Shown piece by piece: positions 1-5,654 of a stretch of DNA of 6,104 bases. How positions within the stretch are numbered: the first letter of the stretch is position 1; every line of letters begins with the position of its first letter. The position numbers and the translations under genes were made by a program. Origin of the DNA: Bacteroidales bacterium. Lineage in GTDB: Bacteria; Bacteroidota; Bacteroidia; Bacteroidales; UBA12481. Location of the stretch: the NCBI GenBank assembly GCA_028707745.1, contig JAQWAJ010000121.1, forward strand, positions 1-6,104, read 5' to 3'. Below the pieces are notes generated by a model. The model was not told where the DNA came from. It ran no database searches and saw only the letters and a program-made list of their open reading frames with translations.

Positions 1-854
1 CGTATGTTCCTTTGAAGCATCTGGGATACAAATCGGTGGTGGTTAATCTTTCCGATATCTATGCCATGAACGGCACTCCCCGGCAGATCACGGTAAGTTT
101 GGGTGTTTCCTCGAAACTATCGCTGGCAGCTATTGAGGAGTTATATAACGGGATCAAACTGGCCTGCAACCATTACGGTGTTGATTTGGTTGGTGGCGAC
201 ACAAGTGCCAGTTTTACCGGGTTAACGATATCGGTCACAGCCCTGGGAACGGCACGGCCACAGCAGGTGGTTTACCGGAGCGGGGCAAAAAAGGGGGATC
301 TGATCTGTGTGACCGGTGATCTTGGCGGGGCTTACATGGGATTGATGTTGCTGGAACAGGAGAACAAGCTGTTTTTGGCAGATCCTAAGCACAAGCCCAA
401 TCTCGAAGGGTATCAGTATATATTGGAGAGGCAGCTGAAGCCCGAAGCATGCCGGGGTTTGGGGAAACTATTGCTCGACCGGGATATCAGGCCGACTTCG
501 ATGATTGATATATCTGACGGGTTATCATCGGATCTCCTTCATATCTGTGAGGAATCAGGAGTCGGATCGAGGGTGGTTACTGAACAGATTCCGGTACATC
601 CCGAAACCCGGAAGATGGCTGATCATCTGAATATCAATCCCGTAACTGCAGCATTGAGTGGTGGCGAAGATTATGAATTACTCTTTACCGTATCGCCTGA
701 AGATTTTGCCAAAATCCAGTCTATCGAAGGGATTTCAGTCATCGGGATCATTACAGGAAAAGCCGACGGACATCTGCTGGAGCTCGGGGATAAGAGTACC
801 ATGCGGATGGAGTCACAAGGCTGGAATGCAAATCAGAGATGGGAGAAACTATAA
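1..854 (+). CDS. thiL: Thiamine-monophosphate kinase ThiL, 5'-truncated by the window edge
   Basis: ATP-dependent kinase that converts thiamine monophosphate to thiamine diphosphate, the last step of cytosolic cofactor synthesis. About 283 residues are visible. The reading frame is open to the left edge (first full codon at 3, reading YVPLKHLGYK), so the TTG at 12 is not the true start. I estimate that roughly 60 N-terminal residues are missing, including the first Asp-rich nucleotide/Mg segment. Family motifs present in order: NLSDIYAMN (nt 45-71), VGGDTSAS (about 189-212), VTGDLGGAYMGL (about 309-344), DISDGLSSDL (507-536) and SGGEDYELLF (about 657-686). These are the conserved acidic ATP/Mg and substrate segments of the ThiL/PurM-like fold, and all look intact. 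The gene ends in TAA at 852-854 and converges on lpxA with a 6-bp overlap. No other thi gene is visible. The assignment is firm; only the start is unknown. Confidence 0.95.
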   Translation, partial: YVPLKHLGYKSVVVNLSDIYAMNGTPRQITVSLGVSSKLSLAAIEELYNGIKLACNHYGVDLVGGDTSASFTGLTISVTALGTARPQQVVYRSGAKKGDLICVTGDLGGAYMGLMLLEQENKLFLADPKHKPNLEGYQYILERQLKPEACRGLGKLLLDRDIRPTSMIDISDGLSSDLLHICEESGVGSRVVTEQIPVHPETRKMADHLNINPVTAALSGGEDYELLFTVSPEDFAKIQSIEGISVIGIITGKADGHLLELGDKSTMRMESQGWNANQRWEKL

Positions 855-1634
855 ATCTTCAAAAGGTCCCTTGATGATTCCGCGGCGTGAGTCGCGAACA
901 AAGGAGATAATCATATCTCTTTCGCCGTTGCCAACGAGGTCTTTCTCAATTCTTTCGAGTGCCTGACTGGTATTAAAGCCTCTCTGATAGATATACCGAT
1001 AGATTTCGTGGATCTCTTCGATGAGTTCTTCGGAGAAACCTCTTCGGCGCAGGCCAACCAGGTTGAGGCCTTCAAATCTGAGTGGATCGCGACCGGCAGT
1101 AACAAACGGAGGCACATCCTTTCCAACTTTCGATCCGCCCTGAAGCATCACGTGGGCACCGATACGTACAAACTGGTGAACCAGTGTCATTCCACTCAGG
1201 ATGGCATAGTCACCGATTTCCACTTCACCGGCCAGTCCGACGTAATTTACCAGGATAATGTTGTTTCCCAACTTACAGTCATGCGCAACGTGGCTATAGG
1301 CCATAAGCAGGCAGTCCTTCCCGATTACGGTTCTTCCGACAGCATTTGTCCCTTTGTTAATCGTCACACACTCGCGGATAACTGTTCCATCACCAATTTC
1401 AACCAGAGTCTGTTCGCCTCTGTATTTCAGATCCTGAGGAATTGCGGAGATTACGGCACCCGGGAAAATCTGGCAGTTTTTGCCGATCCGGGCACCATCG
1501 AAAATTGTTACATGCGGTCCGATCCAGGTACCCTCACCGATCTCCACATCCTGGCTGATGGAGGAAAAGGCTTCCACCGTAGCAGATGCAGCAATGCGGG
1601 CTTCGGGATGGACATTCGCAAGAGGATGTATCAT
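849..1634 (-). CDS. lpxA: UDP-N-acetylglucosamine O-acyltransferase LpxA
   Basis: Transfers an (R)-3-hydroxyacyl chain from ACP to the 3-OH of UDP-GlcNAc, the first step of lipid A synthesis; cytoplasmic homotrimer. The 261 residues match the family's usual length. Residues 1 to about 190 are hexapeptide repeats of a left-handed beta-helix (for example IGEGTW, IGKNCQ, IGDGTV, IGKDCL). The LpxA signature IPQDLKYRGE spans 65-74 and RECVTINKGT 87-96. By motif alignment, His118 (in HVAHDC) matches E. coli catalytic His125, His115 matches His122 and His153 (VHQF) matches His160. The position of E. coli His144 is Glu137. Gly166 aligns with E. coli Gly173, the acyl-length residue, so a long acyl donor is plausible (inference). 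GLRRRGF at 194-200 opens the C-terminal helical domain. The ATG lies 4 bp after the lpxC-fabZ stop, so the two are surely co-transcribed. No Shine-Dalgarno motif is seen. The TAG stop overlaps the thiL end. Confidence 0.97.
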   Translation of the reverse strand: MIHPLANVHPEARIAASATVEAFSSISQDVEIGEGTWIGPHVTIFDGARIGKNCQIFPGAVISAIPQDLKYRGEQTLVEIGDGTVIRECVTINKGTNAVGRTVIGKDCLLMAYSHVAHDCKLGNNIILVNYVGLAGEVEIGDYAILSGMTLVHQFVRIGAHVMLQGGSKVGKDVPPFVTAGRDPLRFEGLNLVGLRRRGFSEELIEEIHEIYRYIYQRGFNTSQALERIEKDLVGNGERDMIISFVRDSRRGIIKGPFEDL

Positions 1635-1638
1635 TGAG

Positions 1639-3042
1639 CTAAATATTTGAGTTCTTATTTTTTATTACCTGAGCCATCATTTCGCCTTCGGTAACCAGGT
1701 GATCCCCGACAAAAGCCTGAGCCCTCATTCGAACAATTCCGCGACGTACCGGTTCGAGAAGTTCCAGTTTCAGCAGCAGTGTATCACCGGGAACGACCTT
1801 CTTTTTGAAGCGTACGTTATCGATTTTGAGGAAATAGGAGCTATATTCTTTCGGGTTGTCGACTGTTTGCATCACCAGAATTCCGCCGCACTGTGCAAGT
1901 GCCTCAACGATAAGAACCCCTGGCATAACCGGTTCCCCCGGAAAATGTCCGACAAAAAACGGTTCGTCCATCGAAACATTTTTCAGGCCGAGGATCATCG
2001 TGTCAGTAACATCCAGTATCCGGTCAATAAAAAGGAACGGAGGCCGGTGAGGCAAAAATTCCATGATCCGGTTAATATCGTATTTAGGAGCTGCGTTCGG
2101 ATCAAATGAGGGAACGATGTTTCGTGTTTTCTCTTTCCGGATGGTTTGCTTGACCAGTTTAGCAAATTCAACGTTTGAAAAGTGCCCGGGCCTGGTGGCA
2201 ATGATCTTTCCCTTGATTGCCGTACCGATCAGCTTAAGGTCGCCGATCAGGTCAAGGAGTTTATGCCGGGCGGGTTCGTTGCTGAATTCGAGCTTTGTGG
2301 TACTCATAATTCCCTGATGAGCCTCCACACGAGGGCGGCCAACCAGGTCCGCCACCTTGTCGAGCTCTTCCTGGGGAACTTCCTTTTCGAGGATTACCAT
2401 GGCGTTATCCAGGCTACCACCCTTAATCAGGTTATTTTTCCACAGGATTTCAAGTTCCCTGAAAAAGACGAAAGTACGCGATGAGGCAATCTGCCGGTTA
2501 AAATCTGAAATATGGGCAAGATTGGCATACTGATTTCCGAGAACTTCGGAATTATAATCAATCATCACGCTTATGCTGAATTCATCCGCCGGTAAGGCCA
2601 TGATTTCAATACCGCGCTCCTCATTGGAATAGATAATCGGTTCCTTAATTTCGAAAACTTCGCGGGGCGCATCCTGTGTGGCAATGCCCGCTTTCAGAAA
2701 TGCATCAATATATTGTCGTGCGCTGCCGTCGAGAATTGGCATTTCAGGCCCGTTGACCGTAATTACAATATTATCTATTTCCAGACCTGCAAGGGCAGCC
2801 AGTGAATGTTCAACCATCCCTACACTGGCTCCGTTGGCCTGAATCATGGTATTTCGGGAGGTATCTGTCACTAAATCAGCGGATGCTTTAATGACGGGAG
2901 CTCCCGGAAGATCGATCCGCTGGAATAAAATTCCTGAATTTTCCGCCGCTGGGAGAAATGTTGCATCAACCTTAATGCCAGAATGTAACCCTGTTCCTGT
3001 TAGGGTTATGCTACTGGCAATGGTCTTCTGTTTTGCGGTCAT
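1639..3042 (-). CDS. lpxC-fabZ: Bifunctional LpxC-FabZ: UDP-3-O-acyl-GlcNAc deacetylase / 3-hydroxyacyl-ACP dehydratase
   Basis: Single 467-residue protein with two enzyme domains. Residues 1 to about 305 are LpxC, the zinc deacetylase that commits the cell to lipid A. Visible residues are MVEHSLAALAG with Glu78/His79, SRTF (188-191), RHKLLDLIGDL with His260 and Asp264, and RPGH with His287. His79, His260 and Asp264 match the E. coli Zn ligands His79/His238/Asp242, and His287 matches catalytic His265. After a short linker (about 306-320), residues from about 321 to 467 are FabZ, a hot-dog-fold dehydratase: FLPHRPPFLFIDRI (329-342), GHFPGEPVMPGVLIVEALAQ (365-384) with catalytic His366 and Glu380. 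Both halves appear active. The fusion is characteristic of Bacteroidetes; elsewhere lpxC and fabZ are usually separate. The dehydratase uses the same hydroxyacyl-ACP that LpxA and LpxD need. A good promoter lies in the 80-bp gap upstream, and lpxA follows after 4 bp. Confidence 0.97.
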   Translation of the reverse strand: MTAKQKTIASSITLTGTGLHSGIKVDATFLPAAENSGILFQRIDLPGAPVIKASADLVTDTSRNTMIQANGASVGMVEHSLAALAGLEIDNIVITVNGPEMPILDGSARQYIDAFLKAGIATQDAPREVFEIKEPIIYSNEERGIEIMALPADEFSISVMIDYNSEVLGNQYANLAHISDFNRQIASSRTFVFFRELEILWKNNLIKGGSLDNAMVILEKEVPQEELDKVADLVGRPRVEAHQGIMSTTKLEFSNEPARHKLLDLIGDLKLIGTAIKGKIIATRPGHFSNVEFAKLVKQTIRKEKTRNIVPSFDPNAAPKYDINRIMEFLPHRPPFLFIDRILDVTDTMILGLKNVSMDEPFFVGHFPGEPVMPGVLIVEALAQCGGILVMQTVDNPKEYSSYFLKIDNVRFKKKVVPGDTLLLKLELLEPVRRGIVRMRAQAFVGDHLVTEGEMMAQVIKNKNSNI

Positions 3043-3067
3043 TCAGTTTACCCGTTTAATTTGGGTG

Positions 3068-3097
3068 CAAAAATACGACTTTGGCCGTAAGATCAAA
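3068..3097 (-). promoter_or_regulatory. Bacteroidetes-type promoter for lpxC-fabZ-lpxA
   Basis: On the minus strand, TATTTTTG at 3075-3068 is a perfect match to the Bacteroidetes primary-sigma -7 element TAnnTTTG. TTTG at 3097-3094 serves as the -33 element with an 18-bp spacer (consensus about 19). The predicted transcript start is near 3062, leaving a leader of about 20 nt before the ATG at 3042, with no Shine-Dalgarno motif. The -33 TTTG is itself the end of a second perfect TATTTTTG (3101-3094), which has no visible -33 element of its own. The position in the 80-bp gap between lpxD and lpxC-fabZ supports a real promoter, giving lpxC-fabZ-lpxA expression separate from lpxD. Confidence 0.72.
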
Positions 3098-3122
3098 AAT
3101 ACCAACGCTATTCTTTATTATT

Positions 3123-4142
3123 TTAATGTTTTGACTTTTCTAACTGGTTGATACGATCAACCAAATCAGGCAATTTTTTAAAATAAACATAAGATCTCTG
3201 GTATGGGATCACCTCATAGGCCGGACTACCCTGCACTGCAGTATTTTCAATTTTAATAGACTGTGTAACACCACTTTGCGCCGCAATTCGGGTTCCATCT
3301 GCGAGATTTAAATGGCCGATTATTCCAACCTGCCCTCCGATCATGCAGTTTTTCCCCACCTTGGTTGACCCGGAAATTCCTGTCTGAGCAGCGATGACTG
3401 TATTTTCTCCAATTTCTACATTGTGTGCAATCTGAATCAGGTTATCGAGTTTAACCCCTCTCCTGATTATTGTGGAACCAATTGTTGCGCGGTCGATGGT
3501 GGTATTTGTTCCGATTTCAACATTATCTTCAACAACTACATTTCCGATTTGTGGCACTTTGGCAAAATCGCTGCCGGTTATCGGTGCAAAACCGAATCCA
3601 TCGCCTCCGATCACCACACCGCTGTGAATGACGCAATGGGAGCCGATTCTCGAATTATTATGAATTTTTGCACCCGCATAGATCCAGGTATCATCTCCGA
3701 TCACTACATCTTCGCTGATATAAACCTGCGGAAAGATTTTTACATTATTCCCAATTTTTGCTCCCCTGCTGATATAGGAGAAAGCTCCGACATAAACGTC
3801 AGTGCCCAATGTAGCTTCCTCATGAACGAATGCCATCGGTTCAATTCCGGATCGGTTCGGACGTTTTTCAACCAGGGCCAAAAGCTTGGCCAGACAACGG
3901 TATGGGTCTTCAACCCTGACCAGCGTGCACTTCAGGGGTTCGGTCGGTTCAAACTCATTATTGACCAGAACGACACTGGCACGGGTAGAATAAATATGGT
4001 GCTGATATTTCATGTTGGCCAGAAACGTTAGTGTTCCCGGCCTGCCCTCTTCGATTTTGGATACGTCATTGACTAGTGCTTCAGGGTCGCCATCAACCAC
4101 ACCATCCAAAAAGCCGGCTATCTGTTTTGCTGTAAATTCCAT
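3123..4142 (-). CDS. lpxD: UDP-3-O-(3-hydroxyacyl)glucosamine N-acyltransferase LpxD
   Basis: Adds the second (R)-3-hydroxyacyl chain, N-linked, to UDP-3-O-acyl-glucosamine: the third lipid A step, using the product of the LpxC domain. The 339 residues fit the family. Residues 1 to about 100 form the N-terminal uridine-binding domain ([10 protein letters not shown] at the start, GTLTFLAN at 36-43). From about 105 to 310 come hexapeptide repeats of the beta-helix. [12 protein letters not shown] (176-187) and [15 protein letters not shown] (231-245) are LpxD signatures. His240 matches the catalytic E. coli His239, and His277 (IIGH) matches His276. The C-terminal [17 protein letters not shown] (320-336) is the usual terminal helix. 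The ATG at 4142 is preceded by a very A/T-rich leader without a Shine-Dalgarno motif. It lies 50 bp after the HD-hydrolase stop and 80 bp before lpxC-fabZ. It may be read through from the HD gene, from a possible promoter inside that gene's 3' end, or both. Confidence 0.96.
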   Translation of the reverse strand: MEFTAKQIAGFLDGVVDGDPEALVNDVSKIEEGRPGTLTFLANMKYQHHIYSTRASVVLVNNEFEPTEPLKCTLVRVEDPYRCLAKLLALVEKRPNRSGIEPMAFVHEEATLGTDVYVGAFSYISRGAKIGNNVKIFPQVYISEDVVIGDDTWIYAGAKIHNNSRIGSHCVIHSGVVIGGDGFGFAPITGSDFAKVPQIGNVVVEDNVEIGTNTTIDRATIGSTIIRRGVKLDNLIQIAHNVEIGENTVIAAQTGISGSTKVGKNCMIGGQVGIIGHLNLADGTRIAAQSGVTQSIKIENTAVQGSPAYEVIPYQRSYVYFKKLPDLVDRINQLEKSKH

Positions 4143-4192
4143 AAAATAAAAAATAATTAAACAAAAACGGATTGAAATGCCTTGTCAGTATA

Positions 4193-5452
4193 TTAACCGG
4201 CAAATAACCATTTCGGGTAGCAAAGATAGTATTTCCTATCTGCGCGGTTCAAAAGAGATACATTGATGATGTCACTTGCTTCCGAGAGGGGTATCAGTTG
4301 CCCCGAATTATCGAGAAACAATATTTGATCATCCTTTTCCTCATAGGTATTATTAGTGATTACATCAGAGTAAACCAGAAACTCCGCCTCGTGCATCGAA
4401 AATCCAAACTCTTTGACTGCTTTCGTTCTGAGATGTTCGATCTGGTTCAGATCCCAGGGCGTTTTCTGTATCCGGATGGCCGACAGCCTCCGGTTCAGCA
4501 GATTCGCAGAAAGTAGCGAGAGTATCCGGTCGGGATGATCGGCCCAGGCTTTTATGGATGCAAATATGTCATTGTCATCGAGCCTGGCAAACTGATCCAG
4601 CAGCAGGCCGGGGTCTTCCAACGGCCGGTCACTCAATGGTCCGGGATACAAAAATCCGTATAAAGCAGGTGTGGCAAACACTTCCGTTCCGTTATAAGCC
4701 AGCTCCCGGGCCCGGCTCAGCGCCTTGACCAGCATCTGTTCTGCTGCAATAACGGTTTTATGCAGATAGACCTGCCAGTACATCAGCCTCCTGGATATCA
4801 GGTATTTCTCAATTGAATAGATTCCTTTTCTCTCAGCAACCAATTGATTGTCATATACCTGAAGCATCTTGATTATTCGCTCATAGCCCACGGCACCTTC
4901 GGTGACACCGGTAAAAAAACTGTCGCGGTTGAGATAATCCAGTCTGTCCATATCCAATTGACTGGATATCAGCTGATGCAGAAAAGGTTTAGGGTAATCA
5001 TCATTAAATAATTGGATCGACAGATCCAGTGCATAACCGAATGAACGGTTGAGTTCCTGCATAAAAAGCCCGGACAACTTTTCATGGTCAATAGTCTGAA
5101 CGATACTATGTTCCAGCGCATGAGAAAATGGGCCGTGGCCGATATCGTGCAACAAGATAGCAGCGATGGCGGCATCCCGTTCATTTTCCTGTATCGGGTA
5201 TCCTTTGCGTGAGATCACTTCAAGAGCGGTGTTCATCAGATGAGCTGCGCCGAGTGCATGCTGAAACCGGGTATGATTGGCAGCCGGATAAACATAAAAA
5301 GTCAGCCCCAGCTGCCTGATTCTCCTAAGCCGTTGAAACCAGGGATGGTCAACCAGATCATAGATCAGGGGTGAAGGAAAATTGATAAAGCCGTATAAAG
5401 GGTCATTGATGATCTTCCTCTTATTCGGCACGTTTTTAAATTCTTCGTCCAT
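4193..5452 (-). CDS. HD-superfamily phosphohydrolase, COG1078 / SAMHD1-like, probable dNTP triphosphohydrolase
   Basis: A 419-residue soluble protein of the HD family that includes SAMHD1, Enterococcus EF1143 and Bacillus YwfO. Characterised relatives cleave dNTPs to deoxynucleosides and triphosphate, some with dGTP as activator; activity here is inferred. Metal and active-site residues are complete. HTRFQHALGAAHL (60-72) gives His65, LLHDIGHGPFSH (100-111) gives His102-Asp103 plus His106 and His111, DHEKLSG has His123, and DMDRLDYLNRDSFF (167-180) gives Asp169. By motif alignment His65, His102, Asp103 and Asp169 correspond to SAMHD1 His167, His206, Asp207 and Asp311. Residues 14-58 (NDPLYGFINF to YVYP) are the typical N-terminal segment; the C-terminal 200 residues are less conserved. 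No signal peptide or membrane segment is seen. The start is ATG at 5452; the frame is open upstream to a stop at 5489-5491 but has no ATG, GTG or TTG there. Nine C sit 3 nt before the ATG. The gene heads the lpx block, an arrangement I recognise in Bacteroidetes but whose reason is unknown. Confidence 0.9.
   Translation of the reverse strand: MDEEFKNVPNKRKIINDPLYGFINFPSPLIYDLVDHPWFQRLRRIRQLGLTFYVYPAANHTRFQHALGAAHLMNTALEVISRKGYPIQENERDAAIAAILLHDIGHGPFSHALEHSIVQTIDHEKLSGLFMQELNRSFGYALDLSIQLFNDDYPKPFLHQLISSQLDMDRLDYLNRDSFFTGVTEGAVGYERIIKMLQVYDNQLVAERKGIYSIEKYLISRRLMYWQVYLHKTVIAAEQMLVKALSRARELAYNGTEVFATPALYGFLYPGPLSDRPLEDPGLLLDQFARLDDNDIFASIKAWADHPDRILSLLSANLLNRRLSAIRIQKTPWDLNQIEHLRTKAVKEFGFSMHEAEFLVYSDVITNNTYEEKDDQILFLDNSGQLIPLSEASDIINVSLLNRADRKYYLCYPKWLFAG
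4221..4253 (-). promoter_or_regulatory. Candidate internal promoter for lpxD inside the 3' end of the HD-hydrolase gene
   Basis: On the minus strand, TATCTTTG at 4228-4221 matches TAnnTTTG perfectly, and TTTG at 4253-4250 lies 21 bp upstream, slightly longer than the usual spacer. It would start transcription near 4214, about 70 nt before the lpxD ATG. It lies within codons for the last residues of the HD protein. A six-base match is expected by chance about once per few kilobases per strand, so this is only a candidate. The 50-bp gap itself has no such match. Confidence 0.33.
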
Positions 5453-5454
5453 CC

Positions 5455-5463
5455 GGGGGGGGG
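5455..5463 (-). repeat. Homopolymer of nine C in the HD-hydrolase 5' leader
   Basis: Nine G on the plus strand give nine C in the HD-hydrolase transcript. The tract ends 2 bases before the ATG (CGG-ATG context on the minus strand). It is the longest G/C homopolymer I see in the window. Length changes here would not shift the reading frame, since the ATG is downstream, but would alter the leader and its spacing from any promoter. Confidence 0.9.
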
Positions 5464-5560
5464 TGCTAATTGCTTTGTGTATGCAATTTTACGACAATTT
5501 CCATTGCAAACCGGAAATCATGAAAATTTTACTGATAATGAACACGTTTGAAGCTTACAA

Positions 5561-5592
5561 ATTGGAGTTGTAGAATTATTTATCTATTTTTG
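5561..5592 (+). promoter_or_regulatory. Bacteroidetes-type promoter for rimP
   Basis: TATTTTTG at 5585-5592 is a perfect TAnnTTTG -7 element, identical to the boxes upstream of lpxC-fabZ. The -33 region is weaker: ATTG at 5561-5564 is 20 bp upstream, one mismatch from TTTG. The predicted transcript start is near 5598-5600, giving a leader of about 55 nt that contains the hairpin at 5616-5637. It is the only perfect match on this strand in the divergent intergenic region and is correctly placed for rimP. Confidence 0.65.
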
Positions 5593-5615
5593 CGACCGAT
5601 TGTAGGAATTATGGC

Positions 5616-5642
5616 ATAGGGGACACGGGTCCCCTATTTTTT
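5616..5642 (+). terminator. Terminator-like hairpin in the rimP leader (possible attenuator)
   Basis: ATAGGGGAC (5616-5624) and GTCCCCTAT (5629-5637) form a perfect 9-bp stem around the tetraloop ACGG. The stem runs straight into six T (5637-5642), followed by AATTTT. This is the classical form of an intrinsic terminator, yet it lies between the rimP promoter and the GTG start, only 17 nt before the start. It cannot serve as the terminator of the HD gene, which is transcribed away from it. Alternatives are a translation-control hairpin or a stabilising 5' structure. I do not know of a named RNA family that I can assign to it with confidence. Confidence 0.7.
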
Positions 5643-5654
5643 AATTTTAGTGTT

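Larger units (their letters stand above)
5453..5654. other. Divergent intergenic region between the HD-hydrolase gene and rimP
   Basis: The 202 bp serve two genes transcribed outward. The right third holds the rimP -7 box, the hairpin and a two-codon ORF ATG-GCA-TAG (5611-5619). The left end holds a run of nine G on the plus strand (5455-5463), read as nine C just before the HD-hydrolase ATG. For the HD gene I see only a weak promoter: minus-strand TAAAATTG (5491-5484, one mismatch to TAnnTTTG) with TTTG (5510-5507) at a short 15-bp spacer. The middle, about 5511-5560, is A/T-rich and shows nothing recognisable. Confidence 0.6.

Noticed and set aside
12..14. TTG at 12 as the thiL start
   Set aside because: The frame is open upstream to the window edge, and the preceding residues (Tyr-Val-Pro) fit the conserved ThiL segment before LGYK, so the gene is simply cut by the edge.
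658..966. 102-codon plus-strand frame across the thiL/lpxA junction
   Set aside because: It overlaps thiL in another frame and lpxA antisense. The translation has no motif and its composition looks like shadow coding.
1008..1637. 209-codon open frame on the plus strand opposite lpxA
   Set aside because: It is exactly antisense to a complete, motif-rich lpxA. The Ile-Gly-rich hexapeptide codons give a periodic pattern that keeps the opposite strand open. The translation is rich in Cys/His/Asn without recognisable motifs.
3423..4031. 202-codon open frame on the plus strand opposite lpxD
   Set aside because: Same effect as over lpxA: the hexapeptide repeat codons leave the antisense strand free of stops. 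No family features, promoter or ribosome-binding region is seen.
4143..4192. Terminator or promoter in the HD-lpxD gap
   Set aside because: The gap is A/T-rich with runs of A, but I found no GC-rich stem before a T-run and no TAnnTTTG match on the minus strand.
5520..5573. 17-codon ORF (MKILLIMNTFEAYKLEL) between the HD gene and rimP
   Set aside because: It lies upstream of the rimP -7 box, so it would not be on that transcript. There is no promoter of its own and no independent evidence; ORFs of this length are expected by chance.
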